Source: Sva-07 sp963716235
GTDB taxonomy: Bacteria > Actinomycetota > Acidimicrobiia > Acidimicrobiales > Ilumatobacteraceae
Assembly (NCBI GenBank): GCA_963716235.1
Contig: CAVQTE010000030.1
Location: forward strand, 62,001 to 126,000
Direction of reading: 5' to 3'
Length of the DNA stretch: 64,000 nt
Positions 8,805-17,716 of the stretch are shown piece by piece; positions within the stretch are counted from its first letter, which is position 1, and every line of letters begins with the position of its first letter. The notes beneath the pieces are model-generated. The model searched no databases. It worked only from the letters and a program-made list of their open reading frames with translations, and was not told the DNA's origin. The position numbers and the translations under genes are program-made.

Positions 8805-9934
8805 CGATGTTCGACGACCTGCTTTCGCGCCTGCGCGACAATGTTCGCACCGGGCTGCCCGACCAGGCCGAGCAGCCGATGCGCGTCCCCGCCAGCTCGT
8901 ACAGCGACCCCGAGCAGTACGAGCGCGAGATGCGTGAGATCTTCCTGCGCGTCCCCCTCATGGTGGCCCTGGCATGTGAGGTGCGCGAGCCCGGTGACTA
9001 CGTGGCGTTCGATGTCGTCGGTCGCCCGCTGGTGGTGGTCAGGGGCGACGACGGTCGGATCCGGACCCTGCTGAACGTCTGTCGCCATCGCGGCGCGAAG
9101 GTCACCGACGACGTCTGCGGCACCGCCCGCCGCCTCACGTGCCCCTACCACTCCTGGAGCTACGACACCACGGGAGCGCTCGTCGGTGTGCCGGGGCGTG
9201 ACTCGTTCGGTGACATCGACGTGGGCGGCCTCGTCGAACTCCCCACCGAGGTACGCGCCGGTGCCGTCTTCGCCATCCTCGACCCCGACGGCGAACTCGA
9301 TCTCGACACGTGGCTCGACGGACTCGACGACTCGCTCGCAGCGCTCCGCCTCGACGAATTCCACCCGTACCGGACGCCGACCTACCTGGACAGCCCGAAC
9401 TGGAAGCTCTCCGCCGACGGCTACCTCGACGGATATCACATCGGCTACCTGCACCGGAACACGATCGGGCGCAAGGCGATCACCAACCGCAACACGTACG
9501 ACTTCTTCGGTCCGCACGTGCGGATCGGCTTCGCGGCGAAGGCCATCGAGGAACTCGATGCGGCCGTGCCCGACGACCGACCGGTGTCGGACTACATGAG
9601 CCTGGTGCACTACGTCTTTCCGAACGTGTCGCTGTCGGGCGGCCACGGCGACACGCTGATGATGAGCCGTCTGCTCCCCGGCCCCACGGTCGAGCGGTCG
9701 CGGACGCTCCAGTTCCAGTTCTACCGCGAGCCCATCGTCGGCGACATGGTTGCGGTCGCCGAGGAGAAGCGCCGGACCTATGAAGCCGTCGTGCGCGACG
9801 AGGACTGCGCAACGATCTTCGAGATCGGCGAGGCACTGCCCGCCGTCGGTGACGGGCACTTCATCTTCGGTCGCAACGAACCGGGCAACCAACACCTCCA
9901 CCGCACGATCGCCGAGCGCACCCCGCACGCGTAA
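8801..9934 (+). CDS. Rieske [2Fe-2S] oxygenase, large subunit
   Basis: 377 residues. The Rieske cluster ligands are C94-x-H96 (CRHRG) and C114-xx-H117 (CPYHSW). The catalytic iron site is in the ADGYLDGYHIGYLHRN region, giving the Asp/His/His set. It is the last gene of the TetR operon, joined to the SDR by an ATGA overlap. It is distinct in sequence from the Rieske proteins at 5354 and 11401. No ferredoxin or reductase partner is encoded nearby. Copy 2 of the palindromic repeat follows its stop codon. Confidence 0.87.
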   Translation: MTMFDDLLSRLRDNVRTGLPDQAEQPMRVPASSYSDPEQYEREMREIFLRVPLMVALACEVREPGDYVAFDVVGRPLVVVRGDDGRIRTLLNVCRHRGAKVTDDVCGTARRLTCPYHSWSYDTTGALVGVPGRDSFGDIDVGGLVELPTEVRAGAVFAILDPDGELDLDTWLDGLDDSLAALRLDEFHPYRTPTYLDSPNWKLSADGYLDGYHIGYLHRNTIGRKAITNRNTYDFFGPHVRIGFAAKAIEELDAAVPDDRPVSDYMSLVHYVFPNVSLSGGHGDTLMMSRLLPGPTVERSRTLQFQFYREPIVGDMVAVAEEKRRTYEAVVRDEDCATIFEIGEALPAVGDGHFIFGRNEPGNQHLHRTIAERTPHA

Positions 9935-9965
9935 CGCCCAACCCCCCACCCACACCCCGAGTACA

Positions 9966-10020
9966 CCCGAAATATGCGCTGAAATGTGCACGGAGTGCAC
10001 ATCCCGCCGCATTTTTCGGG
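9966..10020. repeat. Palindromic repeat element, copy 2
   Basis: The ends CCCGAAA and TTTCGGG pair across a centre with GTGCAC on both sides of a GGA loop; the intermediate stem is more degenerate than in copy 1. It lies between the convergent Rieske and LLM genes. The right half carries a TTTTT run, so it could terminate rightward transcription. Confidence 0.8.
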
Positions 10021-10034
10021 GATGCTGCAGGCTC

Positions 10035-11282
10035 CTACGTGAGGCTGCCGCTCGTCTGGGCCTTCTTGACCGAGGCCTTCACGACGGGGATGTCGTTGTC
10101 GGCGAGCGGCTGCATCCACTGCTTACGGGCGAGCGCGGCCTCGATGAACGGCGCCAGCGCGGCCTGCTTGCGCTGCTGGCGTTCGGCCTCCTCGGCGGCG
10201 AACTCGGGCAACACCTCGGCCGCGAACAGCTCGAGCGACGAACAGATGTCGGCGTGGCGGTTTCGGCCGGCCTGCTGGATGAAGATCACCTGGTCGACGC
10301 CGACGTCGCGCATCTCGCGAAGATGGCGACGCGCATCATCCGGGGTCCCGATGCAGCTCGCGTACGTGTCGTCCTGCGCAGCGGCTGCGGCGATGCGCTG
10401 TTCGGTCGAGTCGGGAGCACGGCGAGCCTGGAACTCACCCCACAGATCGGTCCGTCCCGGAACCTGATCGTGGGCGACGAGCGCGTTGAGCGCGTACCCG
10501 AAGAACTCGAAGCCCTCCTGACCGCGCCGGATGGCCTCGGCTCGATCGTGGTCGAGCGAGAACCCGGTGACGAGCGCGATGTTGGCGTTCACGGTGTGGC
10601 CGAGCGGCACACACTCCTCACTCTTGATGATGTCGTAGTAGATCTCGACCCAGGCCTTGGCCTCCTCGGGATCGATGAAGCTGAACGCCAGCGCCCCGAG
10701 CCCGTTACGGGCCGCCACCTTGATCGTGTCGCGATTGGTGCAGGCGATCCACATCGGTGGATGCGGCTTCTGACGTGGTTTGGGCAGCACGTTGCGGCAC
10801 GGCATCGAGAAGTGCTCCGACGCGTATCCGGGGTACGGGTCGAGCACCATCATGTTGGCGATCTGCTCGGCGGCTTCCAGCGACATCGCACGCTTCTCCT
10901 TGGCCGGGATCCCGAATCCGTGCAACTCGAGGCGCGTCGCTCCCTCCCCGATGCCGAAGTCGACCCGACCGTTCGAGATCAGGTCGAGCGTGGCGATCCC
11001 CTCTGCCGTTCGGGCCGGATGGTTGTAGTTCGGGATCACCTGGCGGATGCCGTGCCCGAGCCTGATCCGGTTCGTACGGGCCGCCGCGGCGGCGAGGAAC
11101 ACCTCGGGCGCCGACGAATGCGAGTACTCGTCGAGGAAATGGTGCTCGACCTCCCACGCGTAGTCGAACCCGAGTCGGTCGGCGAGCTCCACCTGCGCGA
11201 GCGCGTCGCGCAGGAGGCAGTACTCGTCGTCGTCGCTCCACGGCTTCGGGAGCTGATGTTCGTAGAAGATGCCGAACTGCAT
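10035..11282 (-). CDS. LLM-class flavin-dependent oxidoreductase
   Basis: A luciferase-like monooxygenase of 415 residues, longer than average through a Lys/Ala/Gln-rich C-terminal tail (EEAERQQRKQAALAPF). TIM-barrel features include WEVEHHFLDEYSH near residue 43, IRLGHGIRQVIPNYNHP, and GRVDFGIGEGATRLEL. Such enzymes use FMN or F420 for oxidation of organic substrates. The product is probably cytosolic. It lies among Rieske genes, consistent with a catabolic role, but the substrate cannot be assigned. Confidence 0.82.
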   Translation of the reverse strand: MQFGIFYEHQLPKPWSDDDEYCLLRDALAQVELADRLGFDYAWEVEHHFLDEYSHSSAPEVFLAAAAARTNRIRLGHGIRQVIPNYNHPARTAEGIATLDLISNGRVDFGIGEGATRLELHGFGIPAKEKRAMSLEAAEQIANMMVLDPYPGYASEHFSMPCRNVLPKPRQKPHPPMWIACTNRDTIKVAARNGLGALAFSFIDPEEAKAWVEIYYDIIKSEECVPLGHTVNANIALVTGFSLDHDRAEAIRRGQEGFEFFGYALNALVAHDQVPGRTDLWGEFQARRAPDSTEQRIAAAAAQDDTYASCIGTPDDARRHLREMRDVGVDQVIFIQQAGRNRHADICSSLELFAAEVLPEFAAEEAERQQRKQAALAPFIEAALARKQWMQPLADNDIPVVKASVKKAQTSGSLT

Positions 11283-11340
11283 CCGTGCAGCTCAGCACAC
11301 CGGCGACCGTCAGCGAGGGTCGAAGCCATTCCCCGGGGGC

Positions 11341-11379
11341 GATGAGCGAAGCGACCGGATGCCGGTCTGCTCGCTCATC
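11341..11379 (-). terminator. Hairpin, candidate terminator of the 11401 Rieske gene
   Basis: Arms GATGAGCGA and TCGCTCATC enclose a 3x3 internal mismatch, a second 6-bp stem (GACCGG/CCGGTC) and a 3-nt loop. It begins 22 nt after the Rieske stop codon on the minus strand. There is no T-run, so factor-independent termination is uncertain. The outer motif also occurs in the palindrome at 30467. Confidence 0.45.
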
Positions 11380-11400
11380 GCGTTGAGGAATCGAGCCCGG

Positions 11401-12993
11401 TCAGCGGGGGGTGACCGTGACCTGGGTGGGGCCGATCTCGAGCCAGTGGTAGAGGTGCTCCCAGAAATGGCGGATCTTGGTCTCGTTGTAGTTGGCGAAG
11501 ACGACCTCCTGGCGCTCCTGGGTCTTGAGGCCCTTCTGCACCTGAGGCAGGTTGATCGAGTCCTGCTGGAAGATCTTGGCCGTCATCCCGAGTTCGGGCG
11601 CCATCGTCCAGTCGTCGTCGGGGCCCAGCTTGGTGACCTTCGCGGGGGCCGGGCGATTGGACTGGTCGGCCCACGGCACGAACATCATCACCTCGAAGAT
11701 GCACTCGTCGGGGTCGTTACCGTGGGGCCGGAACCGGTAGAAGAGCGCGTTCCACACGCCCCACGGCGACCAGTTCGGGAACACCGAGTAGTACATCGCG
11801 TCGATGAACTCGGCGTCGCTGAACTGCTCGACGTCGAGCGTCTCGCCAAACTGCTGGGCCGCGGCGGCTCGACGCTGCCCGGCGATCCACGCTCGTAGGT
11901 CGGTCACCGACTCGACTCCCTCGGGCGGGTCGGCGAGGGAGAGCGGCGCATCGAGGACGCCCTCGGGCGAGGGCCCGCCGATCCACTTGCACAAGTGCGC
12001 GTCGGCCTGCCTGAGCGGGCCCTCGATGTAGGTGGCCTCGTCGTCGAAGAGGCTCTCGTTGCCGTCGAGGTCGACGACCCTGACGAGTCCGAGCTCGACG
12101 CGTTCGTAGATGTGACCGTTCATCGGGTGGCGGTAGCGAGCGAACTCCTTGCCGTCGGCGAGGCGCTCGTAGTGCTTCATTCCTGTGAGGTGCGGGCTCT
12201 CCACGCCGTGCGGTGAGATCGCCCGGGAGAAGTTGGCGTACGTGTCGTAGCGCGTGTTGGCATCGCCCAGGTTCTGCATCAGCGTCGGGTGGGTCGCCAC
12301 CACGTGGTACGACTCCATGAACGCTTCCTGGCAGGCCTTCCAGTTGACGCGCATGATCTTCTCGACGTGTGCAACCTTCACCCGCTGCTCGAACGGGTAC
12401 TTGGCGAAGTGCTCGTCGAGCCCGGCGAGGTGTTCGCTCAAGGGTGCGGCGTCGCGGTCGGGATTGATGAACACGAAGCCATGCCACGTGTCGACGAGCG
12501 CCTCGGGGAGCGAGGAGTCGGCGGCGCTCACGCTCGGGAAGTCCCACTCGCAGGGGATCTCCTTCAGCGATCCGTCGAGGTTCCACGACCAGCCGTGGAA
12601 TGCGCACCGCAGGTTCTTCGCGCCCTTCCCGTTGGTCTCGCGCAGGAGGCGGCCGCGGTGCAGGCAGGCGTTTCGGTAGGCCTTGATGCCATCGGCGGTG
12701 CGCACGACGAGGAACGACAGATCGGCGATCTCGTACACGTGATAGTCGCCGACCTCGGCGATCTCCTCCTCGAGACAGGCCAACTGCCAGACGCGACTCC
12801 ACAGCTTCTCGACCTCGAGCGCATGGAACTCGGGCGACGTGTAGTACCAGGCCGGAACGCGGGTGTTGCCGTCGGTGATGCCGACGCGCGACTCGTTGCG
12901 GAGCACATCCGACACCGGATGCGAGTCCCCGTCGAGGAGTTCGGTGAAACTCACGCCGGCGGATCGGTCGGTACCCGTGATCGTCTCGGTCAT
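11401..12993 (-). CDS. Rieske [2Fe-2S] oxygenase, long form
   Basis: 530 residues, longer than typical Rieske oxygenase large subunits (about 350-450). Cluster ligands are C110-x-H112 (CLHRGR) and C130-xx-H133 (CAFHGW). The mononuclear-iron region is ACQEAFMESYHVVATHP. The extra length lies between the iron ligands and the C-terminus and includes Arg/Ala-rich helices near AGQRRAAAAQQFGE. It is monocistronic or leads a short group with the LLM gene downstream on the same strand. It may act on a bulky substrate such as a sterol or long-chain compound, which is inference from size only. Confidence 0.85.
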   Translation of the reverse strand: MTETITGTDRSAGVSFTELLDGDSHPVSDVLRNESRVGITDGNTRVPAWYYTSPEFHALEVEKLWSRVWQLACLEEEIAEVGDYHVYEIADLSFLVVRTADGIKAYRNACLHRGRLLRETNGKGAKNLRCAFHGWSWNLDGSLKEIPCEWDFPSVSAADSSLPEALVDTWHGFVFINPDRDAAPLSEHLAGLDEHFAKYPFEQRVKVAHVEKIMRVNWKACQEAFMESYHVVATHPTLMQNLGDANTRYDTYANFSRAISPHGVESPHLTGMKHYERLADGKEFARYRHPMNGHIYERVELGLVRVVDLDGNESLFDDEATYIEGPLRQADAHLCKWIGGPSPEGVLDAPLSLADPPEGVESVTDLRAWIAGQRRAAAAQQFGETLDVEQFSDAEFIDAMYYSVFPNWSPWGVWNALFYRFRPHGNDPDECIFEVMMFVPWADQSNRPAPAKVTKLGPDDDWTMAPELGMTAKIFQQDSINLPQVQKGLKTQERQEVVFANYNETKIRHFWEHLYHWLEIGPTQVTVTPR

Positions 12994-13064
12994 CGGACCA
13001 GTGTGTCAGGCTCTTCGGACGACGTTCGAGTCGGTGGACACCGCTCCGGTGGGTCGTCGCACGG

Positions 13065-13946
13065 TCAGGATCTCGGCAGGTCGAGCCGCGTTGCGACGTT
13101 GCGCGTGAAATCGTGCATGAAGTCGAGGTGAGCGTCGATCGAGTCGAGCCCGAGCCCCATCGACACGGCGGCGTAGTGCGTTCCGCCCGCGTCTCGCCAC
13201 CGCTCGGCGGCCGCGGCTGCGTCGGCGGCGCCTCCGACACGAAGCGCCACGAACTCGTGCCCGAAGCCCGCCATGTCACGGTGCTGGTCAGCTCCGAGTG
13301 CCCGCACGCGCTCGAGAGCGCCCAGCACCCGATCCTCCGTGCCCGCATACATGAACCCGTCGCCCAGCGTCGCTCCACGCCGGAATGCGGCGTCGCTGAA
13401 CCCGCCGACCCAGATCGGGATCTGGCGGTTCGGGCGAGGGATGAGCGTGGCGCGGTCGATCGCGTCGAACTCACCGGTCCACTCGATCAGTTCCTCGCCC
13501 CACAAGCGGCGAAGCAGGTCGATCTGCTCGTCGGCGCGGCGGCCACGTGTCGAGAAGTTCTGGCCGAGCGCGTCGTACTCCACGTAGTTCCAGCCGACGC
13601 CGACTCCGAGCCGAAGGCGCTCGCCCGACAGCAGGTCGAGGTCGGCGGCCTGCTTGGCGACCAGCACGGTCTGGCGCTGCGGCAGGATCAGCACGCCGGT
13701 CGCGAACTCGATGCGCTCGGTCATGCCGGCGAGGTAGGCGAACATCACGAACGGGTCGTGGAACGGGTCGCGCTCGGTGTACGGACCCCACAGTGGTGGC
13801 TCGCGATCCGCGTGGGTCGCCCCGAGCACGTGGTCGTAGGCGAGGAGCGAGTCGAACCCGAGTTCCTCGGCTGCGCGGCCGATCGCTCGCACGGCGTCGG
13901 GGTCGCCGCGCAATTCGGTCTGCGGGTAGACGAAGCCGATCTCCAC
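13065..13946 (-). CDS. LLM-class F420-dependent-type oxidoreductase
   Basis: 293 residues starting at GTG 13946 with the characteristic N-terminus EIGFVYPQTELRGDPDAVR; the longer open frame upstream reads through the neighbouring gene and is not used. Features include LLAYDHVLG, RIEFATGVLILPQRQ, LRLGVGVGWNYVEY and IPIWVGGFSDAAFRRGATLGDG. This matches the F420-dependent subgroup of the luciferase-like family common in actinobacteria. It is followed after 20 nt on the same strand by nothing but the Rieske gene; upstream lie a SnoaL-like and another LLM gene, probably one operon. Confidence 0.82.
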   Translation of the reverse strand: MEIGFVYPQTELRGDPDAVRAIGRAAEELGFDSLLAYDHVLGATHADREPPLWGPYTERDPFHDPFVMFAYLAGMTERIEFATGVLILPQRQTVLVAKQAADLDLLSGERLRLGVGVGWNYVEYDALGQNFSTRGRRADEQIDLLRRLWGEELIEWTGEFDAIDRATLIPRPNRQIPIWVGGFSDAAFRRGATLGDGFMYAGTEDRVLGALERVRALGADQHRDMAGFGHEFVALRVGGAADAAAAAERWRDAGGTHYAAVSMGLGLDSIDAHLDFMHDFTRNVATRLDLPRS

Positions 13947-13966
13947 GTTCCGACGGTACCGAAGGC

Positions 13967-14464
13967 TCAGTCGGCCCGACGAGCCGACTGCGTGCGCTCG
14001 TGCGCGAGGCGCATGATGTCGGCGTTGCCCCGACGCCACCAGACGGTGAGCTTCACGGCGTCGATCCGCCATCGAGCGATCCCGTCGACGTCGCCGAAGG
14101 CGAGATGGTCGTCGTAGTAGCCGCCGATCGTGAACTCGTCGTCGCCCTCGTCGTTCGCGAGGAAGTGGGCGGCCTGCATGTACATCCGACACCGTGCGTG
14201 CGTGCCGTCCGGCTCGATGTCGACGAGCGGATTGGTCATCGAATGCTGCGTCGCATCGAGCCCCATGAAGAGCTGCTTCACAGCGTCGATCCACGCGTCG
14301 GCTGTCATCCGGGTCGCCGGACGGCCGTGGTACGACTCGTAGTCGAACTCGACAGCGTCAGCGAAGATGCTGCGATACAGGGCCCAGTCGCGAGTGTCGA
14401 TCCCGTAGGCGAACTCGTAGACCGTGCGCGTGATGTCGTGGAAGGCGTCGGCGTTCGGATCCAT
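13967..14464 (-). CDS. SnoaL-like / NTF2-fold protein
   Basis: 165 residues with the SnoaL_4-type pattern: an early Tyr/Arg/Asp helix (YEFAYGIDTRDWALYRSIF), then DAVEFDY, a central QHSMTNPLVDI strand and a C-terminal WRRGN. These small alpha+beta-barrel proteins act as cyclases, dehydratases or ring-hydroxylation partner subunits. ATG 14464 shares one base with the TGA of the upstream LLM gene (TGATG), so the pair is coupled. No reaction can be assigned; association with oxidoreductases suggests handling of an aromatic or steroid intermediate. Confidence 0.75.
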   Translation of the reverse strand: MDPNADAFHDITRTVYEFAYGIDTRDWALYRSIFADAVEFDYESYHGRPATRMTADAWIDAVKQLFMGLDATQHSMTNPLVDIEPDGTHARCRMYMQAAHFLANDEGDDEFTIGGYYDDHLAFGDVDGIARWRIDAVKLTVWWRRGNADIMRLAHERTQSARRAD

Positions 14465-15369
14465 CACCGGCGCGTGTCCAAGATGGCGGGGGCGAGCGCT
14501 TCGAGCGCGTGGTCGGTCATCGGGCTGAGCGAGGCGCCGGAGATACCGAGCGACTCCAACCAGGCAAGTCCCTCGGCAACCTCGTCGGGTGACCCGAAGA
14601 AGCGCCGGAACAGCCCGCCGCCGGCGTCCATCGCGGCCTTCAGGCTCAGCGTCACGTCGTCGTCGCCGACGCTGAACAGCGTGAACATGCTGATCTCGAT
14701 GGTCGGACGCACGGCACGGACGCGGTCGATCAGATCGCGCAGGTGGTCGTCAGTGACCCTGGCCATCACGCCGAGGTCGAGTGCGCCGTTGCGGGTCGCT
14801 GCACTCTGCGCCTTGATCTCGACGCGGTCGAGGAACGGCGTCACCTCCCGAGTGGTGCGCGGCCCGCCGACCGAGCCGACGAGCAGCGGGGGAGCGAGAC
14901 CATCGGGTCGCGGCCCCACGTTGGGCACGTCGATGTCGTAGTGGTCGCCGTGGAATGTGCACGACCCCTCGTGCAGCAGCGAGCGGATGATCTGCGCCGA
15001 CTCGGCGAACATGCCCGCACGCACACCCGGGGGCGGATACCGCAACCCCGACCCGGTCACCTCGTGGTCGGCCCAGCCTGCGCCCAGGCCGAGTTCGAAC
15101 CGGCCGCCGCTGACTCGCTGCAACTGGAGCGCGGCCTGAGCGACTTCGACCGGGCTGCGGAACAGGTTGTTCGCGAATGCTGTCGAGATCGTTGCGTGCG
15201 TCGTCGCCATGGCCATGGCGGTGGCGGTGACCCAGACGTGCGGGTAGGCCCGCCGTCCGGTGAAGACGTGGTCGGCGACCGAGAGGCCGTCCCAACCCTC
15301 GGCTTCGCGGCGACGGGCCCAATCGATCGGGTCGATGGCGGCATCGAGCAGATTGACCGTGTACTTCAT
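14464..15369 (-). CDS. LLM-class flavin-dependent oxidoreductase
   Basis: 301 residues, beginning MKYTVNLLDAAIDPIDWARR at ATG 15369, with a GGGGGT stretch upstream; the longer open frame further upstream lacks similarity. Luciferase-family features: GLSVADHVFTGRRAYPHVWV, ISTAFANNLFRSPVEVAQAA, RFELGLGAGWADHEV and a C-terminal probable cofactor-binding region. It has no clear F420 versus FMN indicator. Coupled to the SnoaL-like gene by a TGATG junction. Confidence 0.82.
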   Translation of the reverse strand: MKYTVNLLDAAIDPIDWARRREAEGWDGLSVADHVFTGRRAYPHVWVTATAMAMATTHATISTAFANNLFRSPVEVAQAALQLQRVSGGRFELGLGAGWADHEVTGSGLRYPPPGVRAGMFAESAQIIRSLLHEGSCTFHGDHYDIDVPNVGPRPDGLAPPLLVGSVGGPRTTREVTPFLDRVEIKAQSAATRNGALDLGVMARVTDDHLRDLIDRVRAVRPTIEISMFTLFSVGDDDVTLSLKAAMDAGGGLFRRFFGSPDEVAEGLAWLESLGISGASLSPMTDHALEALAPAILDTRR

Positions 15370-15498
15370 GGACCCCCGTGGCTCCCCAGTTCGAGCGTGG
15401 ACCGGCACAGCTTGGCCGGGACGCAAGCGTGACGCCGCAGCGGAGGGCGTCGAACGTGGCTGCGTCACCGCGGTGATGCAGCCATCTAAGGTGCCGGC

Positions 15499-15783
15499 AT
15501 GTGCGGATGCCTGTTGCTCCTCGTCGGTGCTGTGTTCCCACGCACGGCGATCGTGCTGTTGGAAATGTTCACCAACTGGAACGACACGGCGTTCGACAGC
15601 TTCTGGATCGGGTTCATCGGCTGGCTCCTGCTGCCGTACACGACCCTCGCCTACGTGCTGATGGATCAGTTGGGTGATCCGATCAACGGTTTCGGCTGGG
15701 TGATCGTGCTGTTCGCGTTCCTGGTCGATCTCGGCAGTTGGTTCGGATCGGCGCGGAACCAGCAGCAACGCATGGCGGCCTGA
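15499..15783 (+). CDS. Small membrane protein, two to three transmembrane segments
   Basis: 94 residues with hydrophobic segments at about 4-21 (LLLLVGAVFPRTAIVLLEMF), 35-55 (FWIGFIGWLLLPYTTLAYVLM) and 64-82 (GFGWVIVLFAFLVDLGSWFG). No domain recognised beyond resemblance to small uncharacterised actinobacterial membrane proteins. It starts a short rightward pair with the next gene, 130 nt from the divergent LLM operon. Confidence 0.65.
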   Translation: MCGCLLLLVGAVFPRTAIVLLEMFTNWNDTAFDSFWIGFIGWLLLPYTTLAYVLMDQLGDPINGFGWVIVLFAFLVDLGSWFGSARNQQQRMAA

Positions 15784-15806
15784 CGCGAGCTGGGGCCGAC
15801 GCCCGC

Positions 15807-16136
15807 ATGGCCCTGGCGCAGATCCTCGGGATCATGTCGGACCAAGCGATGTCGGGTGATGTGACCCGCTGGGACGTCGGCCGACTGTTGGAGGTCGAGA
15901 TGCGGCTCGGGATCACCCTCGGCGTCGATGACGTCGGTCGAGGCGGTGACGAGTCGGCACTCGTCACCATCGGCATCGATGACGCCGCGCTGCTCCTCGA
16001 CGGAATGGCCTACACCGAGATCGCGTCGGCCGACCTGCCGTGGATCGACATGGTGCGTTGGACCTCCGACTTCGTCAGCACCGAACTGCGCCAACACTGG
16101 ACCGACGACGAATGGCGGTCGATCGCCGCGGCGTGA
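15807..16136 (+). CDS. Hypothetical protein
   Basis: 109 residues from ATG 15807, 23 nt after the preceding stop; the open frame continues upstream without a good start. The sequence is acidic, with LLEVEMRLGITLGVDDVG and MVRWTSDFVSTELRQHW. No motif recognised. Codon use is like that of neighbouring genes. It converges with the cupin gene 33 nt away. Confidence 0.5.
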   Translation: MALAQILGIMSDQAMSGDVTRWDVGRLLEVEMRLGITLGVDDVGRGGDESALVTIGIDDAALLLDGMAYTEIASADLPWIDMVRWTSDFVSTELRQHWTDDEWRSIAAA

Positions 16137-16168
16137 AGCGTCACGTTCGACCCGGCACCGTGTGACGG

Positions 16169-16558
16169 TCAGGTCGGGAACACGTAGGTCACGTCGTCGA
16201 ACGAGTCGACTCCGAACACGTACAGCAGCCGCAAGACGCCGGTACCCGTGTTGCCCACGGCATGGAGGGCATTCGACGGCACGAAGACGGCGGAGCCCGA
16301 GCCGACCTCGTGCACCACGCCGTCGATCGACACGACACCCTCTCCAGCCAGGACGTAGTACACCTCGGCCGGTTCGTGACGGTGCAGATGGAGTTCGTCG
16401 GGTGAGCCGGGCTGGATCTCGGCGACACCCATCGTCAACGAGTCGGTCGGTGTCCGGTCCGCGCTGATCAGCGTGCGCCAGCTGACACCATTACGTCCCG
16501 TGTCGGCCCAGTCCTCGACCGGGCAACCGCGCTCGTCGACGACGACCGGCTGGGACAC
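16169..16558 (-). CDS. Cupin-domain protein of the sugar-uptake operon
   Basis: 129 residues forming one cupin beta-barrel. Motif 1 is seen as LHLHRHEPAEVYYVLAGEG (two His, Glu and Tyr near residues 57-66) and motif 2 as PSNALHAVGNTG. It begins at GTG 16558, 3 nt after the ABC ATPase stop, so it is the last gene of the sugar-transport operon. Small cupins in sugar clusters can be isomerases, mutarotases or sensors; which applies here is not visible. Confidence 0.75.
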   Translation of the reverse strand: MSQPVVVDERGCPVEDWADTGRNGVSWRTLISADRTPTDSLTMGVAEIQPGSPDELHLHRHEPAEVYYVLAGEGVVSIDGVVHEVGSGSAVFVPSNALHAVGNTGTGVLRLLYVFGVDSFDDVTYVFPT

Positions 16559-16561
16559 CGG

Positions 16562-17713
16562 TCAGACCCGCCCGATGGCGTCGCCGGATTCCAAGTCGAA
16601 CGCGTGCAAACGGAGCAGGTCCACCGTGAGCGTGACCCGCTCGGCAACGCGGATGTCGCGGCGCGGATCGAGTGATGCGATCACGGTGGAGTCGGTCTCG
16701 GTTCCGGTCTCGATGGAGGAATCGGTGGCGTACACCGAGGGAGCGGCGATCGTCGAGTGCACCAGCTTCTCCGAGCCCAGCATCTCCACGAGGTCGACGA
16801 GCACGTCGATGCTGCCCTCGCCGTCGCCGCCGAGCGACTCCGGACGCATGCCGATCGCGATGTCGCGGCCCACGTACTGCGAGAGCTTCCCGAGGCGTTG
16901 TGCCGCAGCACCCGTGAGGTTCAACGTCTGGCCCGCGAGTTCGAGCACGATGCCGGTCTCGTCGGCGCTGCGCACCGCGCCGCGAAGGACGTTCATCGAC
17001 GGCGACCCGATGAACTGAGCGACGAACAGGTTCTCGGGCGACTCGTAGAGCATCGACGGGCTGGCACACTGCATGAGCACGCCCCGGCGCAGCACGGCGA
17101 CCCGATCGCCCATCGTCATCGCCTCGACCTGATCGTGGGTCACGTACATGGTGGTGACACCCAGACGCCGCTGGAGCTTGGCGATTTCGGCGCGGGTCTG
17201 CACGCGGAGCTTGGCGTCGAGGTTCGACAAGGGCTCGTCCATCAGGAACAGCTTCGGCTCACGGACGATGGCGCGGCCCATGGCGACACGCTGGCGTTGT
17301 CCACCGGACAGTTGCCCGGGCTTGCTGTCGAGCACCTGCGTCAGCTCGAGCAGTTCGGCCACCTCGGCGACCTTGGCCTTGATCACGGCCTTGTCGGTCT
17401 TGCGCAGCTTCATCGCGAAGCCGATGTTCCCCTCGACGGTCATGTTGGGATACAACGCGTAGCTCTGGAACACCATGGCGATGTCACGTTGCTGCGGACC
17501 GCGTTCGTTCACCCGTACGTCGTCGATCAGCAGGTCGCCGCCCGTGATGTCCTCGAGCCCGGCGACCATGCGGAGCACCGTGCTCTTGCCGCACCCCGAC
17601 GGGCCGACGAGGACGAGGAACTCACCGTCGTCGATGTGCAGGTCGAGGCCGGGCACGGCGACGAAACCGTTCGGATACGTCTTCTCCAGCCGGTTCATCG
17701 TGAGCGTTGACAT
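16562..17713 (-). CDS. Sugar ABC transporter ATP-binding protein (UgpC/MsiK type)
   Basis: 383 residues. Walker A is GPSGCGKST near residue 37, the signature LSGGQRQRVAMGRA, Walker B LFLMDEPLSNLD, and the C-terminal TOBE/OB regulatory domain extends from about residue 240, as in MalK/UgpC. It energises import by the two permeases directly upstream, with a 3-nt gap to the second permease gene. In actinobacteria a single such ATPase may serve several transporters, but here it is in the operon. The substrate is probably an alpha-glucoside or sucrose, from the adjacent amylosucrase and glucosidase. Confidence 0.9.
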   Translation of the reverse strand: MSTLTMNRLEKTYPNGFVAVPGLDLHIDDGEFLVLVGPSGCGKSTVLRMVAGLEDITGGDLLIDDVRVNERGPQQRDIAMVFQSYALYPNMTVEGNIGFAMKLRKTDKAVIKAKVAEVAELLELTQVLDSKPGQLSGGQRQRVAMGRAIVREPKLFLMDEPLSNLDAKLRVQTRAEIAKLQRRLGVTTMYVTHDQVEAMTMGDRVAVLRRGVLMQCASPSMLYESPENLFVAQFIGSPSMNVLRGAVRSADETGIVLELAGQTLNLTGAAAQRLGKLSQYVGRDIAIGMRPESLGGDGEGSIDVLVDLVEMLGSEKLVHSTIAAPSVYATDSSIETGTETDSTVIASLDPRRDIRVAERVTLTVDLLRLHAFDLESGDAIGRV

Positions 17714-17716
17714 GAG

